From Leucothrix mucor (lineage in GTDB: Bacteria; Pseudomonadota; Gammaproteobacteria; Thiotrichales; Thiotrichaceae): a DNA stretch of 39,767 bases. Below, in pieces: positions 7,932 through 17,000 of the stretch. Both the position numbers and the translations under genes were made by a program. The stretch is taken from positions 1 through 39,767 of the forward strand of contig DQSN01000245.1 in assembly GCA_015663245.1 (NCBI GenBank). The letters are read 5' to 3'. Position 1 is the first letter of the stretch. Every line of letters starts with the position of its first letter. The notes under the pieces were generated by a model. It was not told the DNA's origin, searched no databases, and saw nothing but the letters and a program-made list of their open reading frames with translations.

Positions 7932-9653
7932 AACAACAATAATCAGAATAAACTCTATTACTGCGATAGTTTTCCAAAAGGCTAGTGGGTTTCGCTCCAT
8001 TAAAGGTTCTGATTTACTGGAAGATAACAGGCTGTTATTAGGTTTTGCTAGGTCGGTTACAAACTCTGAGAGTAAATCATAACGTTTTTCGGGGTTTGAA
8101 TTTACTGCTTTGCGAATGGCTAGATCAACCCATTCGGGTACATGTGGGTTGTACTCACGTGCAGAGGTGTAGGTGAATTTCTTTTTTGCGGCTCTTTCTG
8201 GACTTATTTCGCCATAGGGTAATTTTCCTGTAAACATTTCATAGGCGATAACGCCAAGTGAGTAAATGTCGGAACTATTTGTTCCTTGTTCACCTTTAAA
8301 ATATTCAGGTGCAGAGTAGTTTGCCGTACCAACTATGCTGTTATGTTCAACGACAGATTTTATTTCGGCAAGCCCTGCCACTTTAGTTGAGCCAAAATCA
8401 ATAATAATCAAAGTGTTACTTTCATCGATGATAATGTTATCGGGTTTGATGTCCTGATGAATCATTTCCATGCGATGCATGCAACGTAAACCATGTGCTA
8501 TTTGCGTAATGCTACCTCTTACCTGTGTAACACTTGCTTTGGGGTTTTCCTGCATCCACTGCGCTAAAGTCTGACCGTGTATGTATTCAACGACAGTATA
8601 AAGAAAGTTACGTTGTCGTTTAAGATCACAAACTTTAATTAAGTGCGGTGAATTAAGACGCTTTGCTACCCATTCTTCGTGGAGAAATAAGTCAATATAG
8701 GAGGGGTCATCCTCAAAATTAACTGAGGGTGTTTTTATAACGACTTCACGGGTTCCGCTCTCATCCCGTATATCATCATAAAACGTGTCTTCTGCTAAAT
8801 AGACTTGGCTGCGTGAGGTGGCATTTAGCTCGCGGATAATTTTAAAGCCATCAATAGTATTGCCTGCTTTTAAATCAGGCGGAAACGGTAAGCTGGTAAG
8901 CTTTTCGTAATACTCTTCTTTATTTGCTTTGGATATTGCATCAATGCGTACCACTTGGCAGGTGATATTATCATCACTTTTATTCGCAACAGAGGCATCG
9001 AGTATTGCTTGGCTGGCGTTTTGTGGATTGTCGCGATGAGTCTTGAGATGCTCTCGCAATTCGCTATCAGACACAAAATCATGCACACCATCGGTACTGA
9101 GAAAGTAAATATCACCCGCTTGAATGGTGGTTTTACGATAATCAATTTCTAGATGACTATCGATCCCCAGCGCACGACTTAAATATTCGCGGTCATTGCT
9201 GATCCAAATACGATGATCATTGGTGAGCTGTGCAAAGTCATTGCCACGCAGGCGGTAAATACGGCTATCACCGACATGAAATAAATGTGCGGTTTGCGAT
9301 TTCAGCACCATTGAACTAAACGTGGTGACTAGACCTTTTGAGGAACTATAGCGTTTCTGCCCTTGCGAGAACAACATGCTATTGAGTGCCGACATGATAC
9401 GGTTAACCGAGTGTTTAACCGTCCACGATTCGGGTGTGCTGTAATAGTCAGTGAGAAATTGTTGCACACTGAGTTGACTCGCTTCCTTGCCGCCGTCACT
9501 ACCACTCATACCATCCGCAATTGCGATGGTGATTCCCTTGTTTTCTAGTTGCGCACCATCTTTAGGAAGATACGCACCATAGAAGTCTTCATTATCATCC
9601 TTGATACCTTTAGATGAGCTTTGACCTAGCGTGATGGCAAGTTGTTGTTTCAT
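7908..9653 (-). CDS. PP2C phosphatase-Ser/Thr kinase fusion with C-terminal membrane anchor
   Basis: The 581-residue protein joins two opposing signalling enzymes. Residues 1-240 are a PP2C phosphatase with the metal-binding motifs NEDF (21-24), ADGMSG (46-51), HVGDSR (126-131), STDG (186-189) and DDN (227-229). Residues about 267-545 are a Hanks-type kinase with lysine K307 in VVIK, catalytic HQDIKPDN (399-406), DFG (419-421) and a SAPEY segment. HQD replaces the usual HRD, so it is a non-RD kinase and may not need activation-loop phosphorylation. Residues about 558-578 are a membrane helix, which puts both enzymes in the cytoplasm. It lies 10 bp downstream of chrA and is probably cotranscribed with it. 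Targets are unknown. Confidence 0.9.
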   Translation of the reverse strand: MKQQLAITLGQSSSKGIKDDNEDFYGAYLPKDGAQLENKGITIAIADGMSGSDGGKEASQLSVQQFLTDYYSTPESWTVKHSVNRIMSALNSMLFSQGQKRYSSSKGLVTTFSSMVLKSQTAHLFHVGDSRIYRLRGNDFAQLTNDHRIWISNDREYLSRALGIDSHLEIDYRKTTIQAGDIYFLSTDGVHDFVSDSELREHLKTHRDNPQNASQAILDASVANKSDDNITCQVVRIDAISKANKEEYYEKLTSLPFPPDLKAGNTIDGFKIIRELNATSRSQVYLAEDTFYDDIRDESGTREVVIKTPSVNFEDDPSYIDLFLHEEWVAKRLNSPHLIKVCDLKRQRNFLYTVVEYIHGQTLAQWMQENPKASVTQVRGSITQIAHGLRCMHRMEMIHQDIKPDNIIIDESNTLIIIDFGSTKVAGLAEIKSVVEHNSIVGTANYSAPEYFKGEQGTNSSDIYSLGVIAYEMFTGKLPYGEISPERAAKKKFTYTSAREYNPHVPEWVDLAIRKAVNSNPEKRYDLLSEFVTDLAKPNNSLLSSSKSEPLMERNPLAFWKTIAVIEFILIIVVLLVIYNK

Positions 9654-9663
9654 GCTTGTATTT

Positions 9664-11013
9664 CTATATTATGAAGGAGTAACCCAAACCTATTACCGCA
9701 CTCGCAGCAATCACAGGAACAATCCCGACTTTAAATCTAAATAGTGCGATAAAAGCAAGGATACCAATAATAGCGGCAAACCATTCAAATTTAGCCTCTA
9801 AACCTTGAGGCCATAGCACATGATAGGCAAAGAACACAGCTAGATTAAGAATCACACCAACGACAGCAGCGGTAATAGCGGTGAGCGGGGCAGTAAATTT
9901 CATGTCGCCACGCGTTGCTTCTACCATTGGTCCACCCAAAAGAATGAATAAAAATGAAGGTAGGAAAGTGAATATTGTTGCAATCGTTGCGCCTGCAAAA
10001 CCTGCAAGTAACAACATATCAGGACCAAATATTTCTTTTGTCCATGCACCGACAAAGCCAACGAAGGCAACAACCATTATCAATGGGCCAGGAGTTGTTT
10101 CTCCCAGTGCGAGACCATCAATCATTTGTGTACCTGTTAACCATTGATACTGTTCAACGCCACCTTGATAGACATAAGGTAACACGGCATAAGCACCACC
10201 GAAGGTGACGAGAGCTGCCTTAGTGAAGAAAAACCCCATTTGTGTCAGCGTGCCTTCCCAGCCATACAGCATCATCAGCGTCGCCATAATCGCTCCGCCA
10301 ATTACTAAGCCAATTGTGATGAACACCATAAAACGACTCCACTTAAACTGCGCATGAGGCGGTGGCGGGGTGTCATCATCAATAATTGCAGACCCAATAG
10401 TTTTACTTGAGCCACCATGATGTCCACCTGCTTTAAATTTCTCAGGCGCATAGCGAGAACCGATATAACCAATAATACCCGCCGCTAATACAATATAAGG
10501 GAAGGGAATGTGAAACAGAGTTATAGCAACAAAAGCTAGTACCGCTAAAAAACGTAATAGATTATTAGGCAGTGCTTTGGAGCCAATACGATAGGCAGCG
10601 AACAATACAATGGCGGTAACAGCAGGTTTGATGCCATATAAAATACCTGCTATGGCGGGAACATTGCCATAGACAAGATAGACCCATGTTAAACCACTGA
10701 GTATAAATAAAGAGGGGAGAACAAATAGAAAACCTGCTGCGATTCCACCTTTAACACCGTGCATTAACCAGCCGATATAGGTTGCTAGTTGTTGCGCTTC
10801 TGGTCCTGGTAGCACCATCGTATAGTTAAGCGCATGTAAAAAACGTTGCTCAGAGATCCATCTACGTTTTTCAACCAACTCTTGATGCATCATGCTGATC
10901 TGACCAGCAGGACCACCGAAGCTAATAAAACCTAGCTTTAACCAGTAGATAAAAGACTCCCAGAATGAAACAGGTTCTGGGGCTTTGAGCTGTTCTTGTT
11001 CCCTTATTGACAC
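9664..11013 (-). CDS. chrA: ChrA chromate ion transporter (two CHR domains)
   Basis: The 449-residue integral membrane protein belongs to the CHR family and carries two homologous halves. The first has FISFGGPAGQISMMHQELV and LNYTMVLPGPEAQQLATYIG. The second repeats the pattern with KAALVTFGGAYAVLPY and LGETTPGPLIMVVAFVGF. About 11 hydrophobic segments are visible, with a His/Gly-rich cytoplasmic loop near 195-215. The family exports chromate, and sulfate-related roles are proposed for some members. It is the first gene of the minus-strand pair with the phosphatase-kinase and lies 37 bp downstream of ccmI, so readthrough from the ccm operon is possible. No ChrB-type regulator is in the window. 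Confidence 0.9.
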   Translation of the reverse strand: MSIREQEQLKAPEPVSFWESFIYWLKLGFISFGGPAGQISMMHQELVEKRRWISEQRFLHALNYTMVLPGPEAQQLATYIGWLMHGVKGGIAAGFLFVLPSLFILSGLTWVYLVYGNVPAIAGILYGIKPAVTAIVLFAAYRIGSKALPNNLLRFLAVLAFVAITLFHIPFPYIVLAAGIIGYIGSRYAPEKFKAGGHHGGSSKTIGSAIIDDDTPPPPHAQFKWSRFMVFITIGLVIGGAIMATLMMLYGWEGTLTQMGFFFTKAALVTFGGAYAVLPYVYQGGVEQYQWLTGTQMIDGLALGETTPGPLIMVVAFVGFVGAWTKEIFGPDMLLLAGFAGATIATIFTFLPSFLFILLGGPMVEATRGDMKFTAPLTAITAAVVGVILNLAVFFAYHVLWPQGLEAKFEWFAAIIGILAFIALFRFKVGIVPVIAASAVIGLGYSFII

Positions 11014-11050
11014 GTTTATCTTCCCTTTTTTAGCATAGGAAGAGAACTTA

Positions 11051-12364
11051 TTACTTTTTCAATATGGAATCAATCACTAGCGTTTGTTTTGTGCCTTTTT
11101 TAACCGATGACTTTTCAGTATATAAATCACCATTTACACCAATTGCATTACCACTTTTAGAAACTCTGGCACCAATTTTTATATTTGGGAAAGCTGAGAG
11201 TTTCATCGTTGGCATCATCGCAGTGCTATCGTCTAAAGTAATTGTTACTGGTAAATCTTTTACTTGAAGACGTTTAGCCGCCAAAGGCATCGGTGGGCCT
11301 GTCATTGCTTTTGCGTAAATAAAGACGGTATCTGTAGGGTTTGCTTGACTTTTAAGCTCCTCAGATAACGAAACTGTTACAACAATACTTTGTTTTACGT
11401 CTGTTTGGGATGCGACCTTTGCTGGTGGAATTTTCTCCATCGAGGCTACTGGTGCTTTGGGTGCTTTTGGGGCAATAGGTGCTGCAACTTTAGGGATTGC
11501 CGCTAAAGCCTCTGGTGATAACTCCTTTTGGGAGGTTGCCATCATCGCTTTAACTTCTGCAACCTGAGCCGCATCATCACCTAATAGTGGAATCAAAGCT
11601 GTCCAGCGTTTAATTGCCAGCGTGTGTTTGCCTTGTTGTTGTGAAATCATGCCGCCCAACCATAAGCCCGTAATGCTGTTTGGCTCTATTTCTAGTGACT
11701 TTTCGATGAGAGTGGTGGGTCGCCCAGACATATTTCCGCCTTGAGCCATTGCATCAGCATCGGCTAAAAACAACATAACCTTTGCATCATTCGGCTTTAG
11801 CTCAAGGAGTTTTTCATAAGATTCAACTGCTCCTTTATAGCGTTTAAGTGCCATATAAGAGCGTCCCATCATGTACCAGCCTTTTGGATTATTTGGCTCT
11901 GCATCTAACTTTTTACGCAAGCCTAATACCATCGCATCTACATCTGGTTTACCTTCAGCAGTCATAGGAACTTTGCTAGCAACTTTTGCTGTTTCAGGAT
12001 CAGCAGCTTTGCTATCACCATATTTAGCATACATTCCAACGGCAATTAGAGGAATCATTAAGGCGACGATACCCGCCGTTATGAAAGTTGGCTTGGCATA
12101 TTCAACTTTTGTGACATCTTCGCTATCAATATCGACATGAAGTGCCTGCTCTAACTCATCACGACGAGCTTCATATTCAGCCTGTTCTACATCTTTATTA
12201 GAAAGTGAAGTTTCTAATTCAAGCAGTTGATCTTTGGCAATTTGTATATTTTGATTACGGCGATCATCCTCTTCCTCTTCTTCTACCGTTGTTTTTTTCA
12301 ATAACGTTGGCAAAATAATCGCTAAAGCGAGAACGATGAGTAAAACGGCAAAAATCCAAAACAT
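11051..12364 (-). CDS. ccmI: Cytochrome c maturation protein CcmI (TPR apocytochrome chaperone)
   Basis: The 437-residue protein has one N-terminal membrane helix (2-22) and an acidic coiled segment (about 28-80) with QLLELETSLSNKDVEQAEYEARRDEL, which is typical of CcmI. A second hydrophobic helix lies at about 92-110. A periplasmic TPR domain (about 150-270) contains GWYMMGRSYMALKRYKGAVESY. The C-terminal part, beyond an Ala/Pro/Lys-rich linker, is a beta domain seen in long CcmI/CycH proteins. CcmI holds unfolded apocytochrome c by its C-terminus and hands it to CcmFH. It is the last gene of the ccm operon, 85 bp after ccmH. Confidence 0.88.
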   Translation of the reverse strand: MFWIFAVLLIVLALAIILPTLLKKTTVEEEEEDDRRNQNIQIAKDQLLELETSLSNKDVEQAEYEARRDELEQALHVDIDSEDVTKVEYAKPTFITAGIVALMIPLIAVGMYAKYGDSKAADPETAKVASKVPMTAEGKPDVDAMVLGLRKKLDAEPNNPKGWYMMGRSYMALKRYKGAVESYEKLLELKPNDAKVMLFLADADAMAQGGNMSGRPTTLIEKSLEIEPNSITGLWLGGMISQQQGKHTLAIKRWTALIPLLGDDAAQVAEVKAMMATSQKELSPEALAAIPKVAAPIAPKAPKAPVASMEKIPPAKVASQTDVKQSIVVTVSLSEELKSQANPTDTVFIYAKAMTGPPMPLAAKRLQVKDLPVTITLDDSTAMMPTMKLSAFPNIKIGARVSKSGNAIGVNGDLYTEKSSVKKGTKQTLVIDSILKK

Positions 12365-12449
12365 GATGTTAATCCTTAGAGGGGATATTCAAGACTCGAA
12401 AGTAAATAATACTCGGTTTCAGTTCCGCATTTTATTTAACTTTGAATCC

Positions 12450-12908
12450 TTATTTTAATAAATCGCGTACTGAGTCGCGCTGTTTTTTATCAAGTATTAC
12501 TTCTGCTGCCTGTGGTTTTTTACGCATGTAATTAACCAAAAAAATCAGGCTGATTAGCAAAAATAAAGGCGGTCCTACCCAAAGTAATAATGTTTTAACC
12601 TTAAAGGGAGGACGATACATGACAAAGTCACCATAACGAGTAACCATAAAATCAACTACTTCATCACGAGAAGCCCCTTTCATGACCATCTCATAAGTTT
12701 GTCGACGCAAGTCTTGTGCAAGCTCAGCATTAGAGCCTGCTATATTTTGATTCTGACAAACTAGGCAACGTAGTTCTTCGATAAGCTGTTTGTAGATAGC
12801 ACCTTGCTTAGGATTATCAAAAGAGTAGGTTTCGATACTTCCTGCCAATAAACCTGCTGATATGCTCATTAAAAAACTAAACAGTAATATTCTAAAAGAA
12901 TGTTTCAT
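12450..12908 (-). CDS. ccmH: Cytochrome c maturation protein CcmH (thiol reductase)
   Basis: The 152-residue protein has a cleavable signal peptide (cleavage near LLAGS, about 22). It carries the conserved LRCLVCQNQNIAGSNAELAQDLR block with redox cysteines C48 and C51, and a C-terminal membrane helix at about 105-125. This matches the N-terminal, thioredoxin-interacting half of E. coli CcmH. The second half of the E. coli protein is supplied here by the separate CcmI. It keeps the CXXCH cysteines of apocytochrome c reduced. Its start overlaps the ccmG stop at position 12908, which shows tight coupling. Confidence 0.93.
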   Translation of the reverse strand: MKHSFRILLFSFLMSISAGLLAGSIETYSFDNPKQGAIYKQLIEELRCLVCQNQNIAGSNAELAQDLRRQTYEMVMKGASRDEVVDFMVTRYGDFVMYRPPFKVKTLLLWVGPPLFLLISLIFLVNYMRKKPQAAEVILDKKQRDSVRDLLK

Positions 12909-13459
12909 TAAGCTGGCTCCTCGCGTAATTTTAAGACAAGGGGAACGAGAGTTTCAAAGACTGCTTGTTGAGTAATAGGCCCCGTAAATTTATAACGAAT
13001 AATACCTTTTTTATCGATCACAAAACTTTCTGGCACGCCATAAACACCCCAATCAATGCCCGTACGTCCTTCTGTATCGACCGCAACATAAGTATAAGGA
13101 TTACCAAGTTGTGTCAGCCAACTTAATACATCTTTACCATAATCTTCTGAGCCGTAGTCTTTGTAATTTAAACCAATAGTTGGCACTTTATGTTCACGAA
13201 TAAAACGAGTCAGTACCTTATGTTCGGCACGACAAGAGACGCACCAAGAGGCAAACACGTTCAGTACCCAAACCTGCCCTTTCATTTTCTCAACAGATAT
13301 GTGCTCATTGCTTTGATATAAACGAGGCAGCTCAAAGGCTGGAGCTGCTTTGCCAATAAAAGGTGAGGGCACAGTTCGAGAATCTAAGCTAAAGCCACGG
13401 TACAACAAAGCAACTAAGAGAAACAAAATGAGCAAAGGGAGTAAGTAGATTTTTTTCAT
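12908..13459 (-). CDS. ccmG: Thiol:disulfide interchange protein CcmG (DsbE)
   Basis: The 183-residue periplasmic thioredoxin is held by an N-terminal membrane helix (about 3-21). The active site is WCVSC with cysteines C73 and C76, inside VWVLNVFASWCVSCRAEH. The CcmG signature GVYGVPESFVIDKKG near 138-152 supplies the cis-proline region. It reduces CcmH or the apocytochrome with electrons from DsbD; no DsbD gene is seen in the window. It overlaps ccmF by 4 nt and ccmH by 1 nt. Confidence 0.95.
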   Translation of the reverse strand: MKKIYLLPLLILFLLVALLYRGFSLDSRTVPSPFIGKAAPAFELPRLYQSNEHISVEKMKGQVWVLNVFASWCVSCRAEHKVLTRFIREHKVPTIGLNYKDYGSEDYGKDVLSWLTQLGNPYTYVAVDTEGRTGIDWGVYGVPESFVIDKKGIIRYKFTGPITQQAVFETLVPLVLKLREEPA

Positions 13460-15429
13460 GCGGTCGCTTCTTTTTTCGTCGTCATTGCTTTGTTTTTTCG
13501 ATCTTTCAAAAAGACTTTGCGAGTACGACGATAACGTCCATCAAATGCTGCTAATAAACCACCAATAGACATTAAAATACCACCAAGCCATATCCAACGT
13601 ACAAATGGTTTGTAATAAATGCGGAAGCTCCATGCGCCTTTACCAACTGGCTCACCCAGTGCAATAAATAAGTCACGGAAGAAGCCTGCATCGATGCCAG
13701 CCTCTGTCATCGGCATTGTACCTGGACCGTAGTCACGTTTCTCAGGGTACAAGGTAACTAACGGTTGATTGTTTTTCAGAATCTCTACAGTCGCACGGGT
13801 TGCCTTATAGTTTTTCCCTTTATGATCTTCGATTTTGATAAATTTGAATTCGTAATCACCAACGACATAACCTTTTTTATTGGTCTCTAAACGCACATCG
13901 TTTTCAATACTGTACATAGAGGTTAATGTAACGCCCGTTACCATCACCGCCATGCCAAGATGCGCCAAGGTTGCTCCCCATACAGCGAGTGGCTTTTTAA
14001 AAGGCGAACGTCCCTGACCGCTAAACCAAAGTAATGCAGTAAAGGCAACCCAACTGGCTAATAACAAGCCTAGAACAGTGCGCCAATGAAATTCTGGTAC
14101 AAAGAGTAGTGGCAGCACCACGGCAATAACTAAAGCCATAATGGCAGGAATGCGTAGTATTTTAATCAAACGTGCTGGTTTATCTTTTTTCCAGCGCAAA
14201 AATAAGCCTACACCCATCATAAGCAATAATACGGTTCCTAAAGGAATAGTAATATTATTAAAGTAAGGGGGACCTACAGATATTTTCCCCACCCCTAAAG
14301 CATCGATAAGTAGCGGGTACAATGTACCTAGTAGTACTGTTGCAGTCAGTGTTATTAAAGCAATGTTATTAACTAATAAACCAACTTCGCGAGAAACAAG
14401 CTCGAAACGTCCTGTTGATTTTAACTTGGGTGCGCGTACTGCATATAATACTAATGATGCGCCTACTGTAATCAGTAAAAACATCAAAATAAACACGCCA
14501 CGCTCTGGGTCTGCTGCAAAAGAATGTACCGACGTTAATACACCTGAACGCACAAGAAATGTACCAAGTAAACTGAGTGAAAAAGCAAGGATAGCGAGTA
14601 ATACCGTCCATGATTTAAAGGCGGCTCGCTTTTCGGTAACGGCAAGTGAGTGAATGAGTGCTGTGCCAACTAACCACGGTAGTAAAGAGGCATTTTCAAC
14701 AGGATCCCAAAACCACCAACCGCCCCAACCTAGCTCGTAATATGCCCACCAACTGCCTAACGTAATTCCACCTGTTAGGAATATCCATGCTACATTTGTC
14801 CAAGGTCTTGCCCAGCGCGCCCACGCTACGTCTAACTTACCACCTAGCATCGCTGCAATGGCAAAAGAGAAGGCAACTGAAAATCCCACATACCCCATAT
14901 AAAGCATAGGTGGGTGTATCGCCAAACCAAAATCTTGTAATAGTGGGTTAAGTGTACGACCTTCTAGTGGAGGAAAAGGGAGACGCTCAAAAGGGTTGGA
15001 GGTCATTATCATAAATAATAAGAAACCTATCCCTATAAAGCCCATCACACTCATCACACGAGACAGCATTACAGGAGGAATACTTTTGCTAAAGATCGAA
15101 ACGGCTAATCCCCATGCCGATAAGATATATGCCCATAGTAATAAAGAGCCTTCGTGATTTCCCCATAACGCCGATACTTTATAAATAGTTGGCATTTGGG
15201 TATTTGAATGACCTGCCACTAACTTAACGGAGAAATCACTGGTGATAAAGGCGTAGAGTAAACAAGCAAATGAAATAGTTAAAAGCAAAAATTGCGCTCT
15301 AGCAGTAGGCTTTGCCAACGCCATCCATTGCGGTTTACCTAAACTTACCCCTGCTAAGGGTAAAATGGCCTGAACCACCGCAATGGCTAAGGCTAAAATT
15401 AAGGCAAAATGTCCAATCTCTGGAATCAT
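13456..15429 (-). CDS. ccmF: Haem lyase subunit CcmF
   Basis: The 657-residue polytopic inner-membrane protein has the tryptophan-rich WWD domain (GWGGWWFWDPVENASLLPW at about 232-250). It also has conserved histidines in AIHPPMLYMGYVGFSVAF, in the TALIHSL segment and in a late periplasmic region. About 14-15 hydrophobic helices are visible and the length is usual. With CcmH and CcmI it attaches haem from holo-CcmE to the cysteines of apocytochrome c. It follows ccmE by 106 bp, the widest gap in the operon, which holds a 12-bp perfect hairpin. Confidence 0.96.
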   Translation of the reverse strand: MIPEIGHFALILALAIAVVQAILPLAGVSLGKPQWMALAKPTARAQFLLLTISFACLLYAFITSDFSVKLVAGHSNTQMPTIYKVSALWGNHEGSLLLWAYILSAWGLAVSIFSKSIPPVMLSRVMSVMGFIGIGFLLFMIMTSNPFERLPFPPLEGRTLNPLLQDFGLAIHPPMLYMGYVGFSVAFSFAIAAMLGGKLDVAWARWARPWTNVAWIFLTGGITLGSWWAYYELGWGGWWFWDPVENASLLPWLVGTALIHSLAVTEKRAAFKSWTVLLAILAFSLSLLGTFLVRSGVLTSVHSFAADPERGVFILMFLLITVGASLVLYAVRAPKLKSTGRFELVSREVGLLVNNIALITLTATVLLGTLYPLLIDALGVGKISVGPPYFNNITIPLGTVLLLMMGVGLFLRWKKDKPARLIKILRIPAIMALVIAVVLPLLFVPEFHWRTVLGLLLASWVAFTALLWFSGQGRSPFKKPLAVWGATLAHLGMAVMVTGVTLTSMYSIENDVRLETNKKGYVVGDYEFKFIKIEDHKGKNYKATRATVEILKNNQPLVTLYPEKRDYGPGTMPMTEAGIDAGFFRDLFIALGEPVGKGAWSFRIYYKPFVRWIWLGGILMSIGGLLAAFDGRYRRTRKVFLKDRKNKAMTTKKEATA

Positions 15430-15481
15430 TGTTTTGCTCCGTTAGTTATCATCATGTTCTATCTAATTAAAATTTTTAACT

Positions 15482-15525
15482 TAGACCTTGTAAAAGGTTT
15501 ATACATGAACATCTTACAAGGTCTA
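15482..15525 (-). promoter_or_regulatory. 12-bp perfect hairpin between ccmE and ccmF
   Basis: TAGACCTTGTAA at 15482-15493 is the exact complement of 15514-15525. The 20-nt interior can form a further 3-bp stem (GTT/AAC) across a symmetric internal loop. It starts 10 bp after the ccmE stop in operon direction. No long T tract follows, so it is more likely an mRNA processing or stability element, or a partial attenuator, than a full terminator. Confidence 0.55.
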
Positions 15526-15535
15526 GATTTAATAC

Positions 15536-15988
15536 TTACTTTACTGAGCCCTTAACTGGAGCTGGGCTATGTTCTTTCTTTAAAATATCTTCTACTTCTT
15601 TTGGCATATAGTTCGCATCATGTTTTGCAAGCACTTCCTCCGCATAAAACACGCCTTCTTTTAAAATGCCACGAGAAACAGAGCTTTGACCTTCTTTAAA
15701 TAGATCGGGTAATATTTTATCCGTAACGACTGTTACTTCATTGCCACGATTATCTGTCACGACAAAACGTGCTTCAAGCTTAGTATCGCTACGTTTTAGG
15801 CTACCTTTTTTGACTAAACCACCAAGGCGAATAACTTTTCCTGTCGGTACTTCACCTGCCAATACTGCTTCTGGCGCATAAAGATAAGCTAAGTTACCTT
15901 GCATCGCTTTAGTAATTAAAAAAGATGCTCCAACAACAGCTACCAAACCCAATAAAACAAAGATAAGTCGCTTTTTTCTTGCTTTCAT
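15536..15988 (-). CDS. ccmE: Haem chaperone CcmE
   Basis: The 150-residue protein has one N-terminal membrane anchor (about 8-28) and a periplasmic OB-fold domain. The haem-attachment motif HxxxY is present as H123 and Y127 in LAKHDANYMPKE. CcmE binds haem covalently through the histidine after CcmABCD delivers it, then passes it to CcmF. The flexible Lys/Pro-rich C-terminal tail is as in the family. It lies 65 bp after ccmD. Confidence 0.95.
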   Translation of the reverse strand: MKARKKRLIFVLLGLVAVVGASFLITKAMQGNLAYLYAPEAVLAGEVPTGKVIRLGGLVKKGSLKRSDTKLEARFVVTDNRGNEVTVVTDKILPDLFKEGQSSVSRGILKEGVFYAEEVLAKHDANYMPKEVEDILKKEHSPAPVKGSVK

Positions 15989-16053
15989 TTGTCTTTACTC
16001 TCACTTTAAACATCCCTTTCAGTTTTTATAAAAAACACGAGGGGAGCTATTAA

Positions 16054-16224
16054 TTATCTATTTCTTTCGTTTATTCTTTTGTTGCGCTTAATTCGCTGCA
16101 ATAAACCCTTTCTCTGTAGCTTTAAGCTAAGTGGCTCAAACACCATCACGAGTAAGACCAATAACATAATTCCCCAGACATGATAGCCATAGCCACCCAT
16201 CGTAAAAAACTCAGTAATACTCAT
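16054..16224 (-). CDS. ccmD: Haem exporter small subunit CcmD
   Basis: A 56-residue reading frame between ccmC and ccmE begins MSITEFFTMGGYGYHVWGIM. It contains one membrane helix (about 15-31, WGIMLLVLLVMVFEPL) and ends in a very basic tail (QRKGLLQRIKRNKRINERNR). The GGYGYHVW pattern before the helix, the basic tail, the size and the position are those of CcmD. This subunit is needed to release holo-CcmE from the CcmABC complex. The start is 10 bp from the ccmC stop. It is too short for most gene-length cut-offs. Confidence 0.93.
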   Translation of the reverse strand: MSITEFFTMGGYGYHVWGIMLLVLLVMVFEPLSLKLQRKGLLQRIKRNKRINERNR

Positions 16225-16234
16225 TTATTGACTC

Positions 16235-16978
16235 CTACTTTTTTGTATCTGGTAACTCAGATACCCATTTGGCATTCATTTCACGTTCTAAAATAATGTT
16301 CCGTACACGCGTTAGAATAACGGCAAAACTATACATCCAAAAACCTAAAGCAGTGACTAACATACCCAATAAGATATTCGATTCAACGCCTTTAAAGGAT
16401 GATTCTTGATGCAGGGAAGCACACTCATTTGGGTTAGGACAATTCACTGAATAATAAATCACAGGAACTATCGCCAAGCCAACTAGGGCAAGCACCGATG
16501 AAGCTTTATCAGCGCGACGTGGATCATCAATAGCAGATTGCAATGCAATATAACCAATATAGAGAAACAGCAAGATAAGCGACATGGTTAAACGAGGATC
16601 CCAGTCCCACCACGTTCCCCAACTTACTTTCCCCCAGACCGCGCCTGATGCTAATGCGATGGTCGCCATCAAAGCTCCTGTTATAGAGGTTGCTTTCGCC
16701 ATCATGAAAGACACTCGTGTATTAAAAACCAAACCCACTAAGCCCCAAAATACCATCATGGCGTATAGCCACATACCCATCCAACTCGCAGCTACGTGTA
16801 CAAAAATTATGCGATAATATTGCTTCTGATCACTGAGTACATCAGGTGTTTGAAAGAATCCCCAGTAAAGTCCAAATCCTGTTAGCGTAATTGCTAAAAA
16901 CCAAAACAGTGGAACCAATTTACCCACAAGCGGATAAAAGTTCATTGGTGCAGCGTATTTAAACCAATTAAAGGACAT
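16235..16978 (-). CDS. ccmC: Haem exporter protein CcmC
   Basis: The 247-residue protein has six membrane helices and the WWD motif GKVSWGTWWDWDPRLT at about 114-129. It also has a histidine before the motif (RIIFVHVAASWMGMW near 62-76) and one after it (LHQESS), the usual axial haem ligands. CcmC presents haem to CcmE on the periplasmic face. It lies 22 bp after ccmB and 10 bp before ccmD. The family is also called HelC or CycZ. Confidence 0.96.
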   Translation of the reverse strand: MSFNWFKYAAPMNFYPLVGKLVPLFWFLAITLTGFGLYWGFFQTPDVLSDQKQYYRIIFVHVAASWMGMWLYAMMVFWGLVGLVFNTRVSFMMAKATSITGALMATIALASGAVWGKVSWGTWWDWDPRLTMSLILLFLYIGYIALQSAIDDPRRADKASSVLALVGLAIVPVIYYSVNCPNPNECASLHQESSFKGVESNILLGMLVTALGFWMYSFAVILTRVRNIILEREMNAKWVSELPDTKK

Positions 16979-17000
16979 AGATTAAGTTTTCCTAAGAGAT

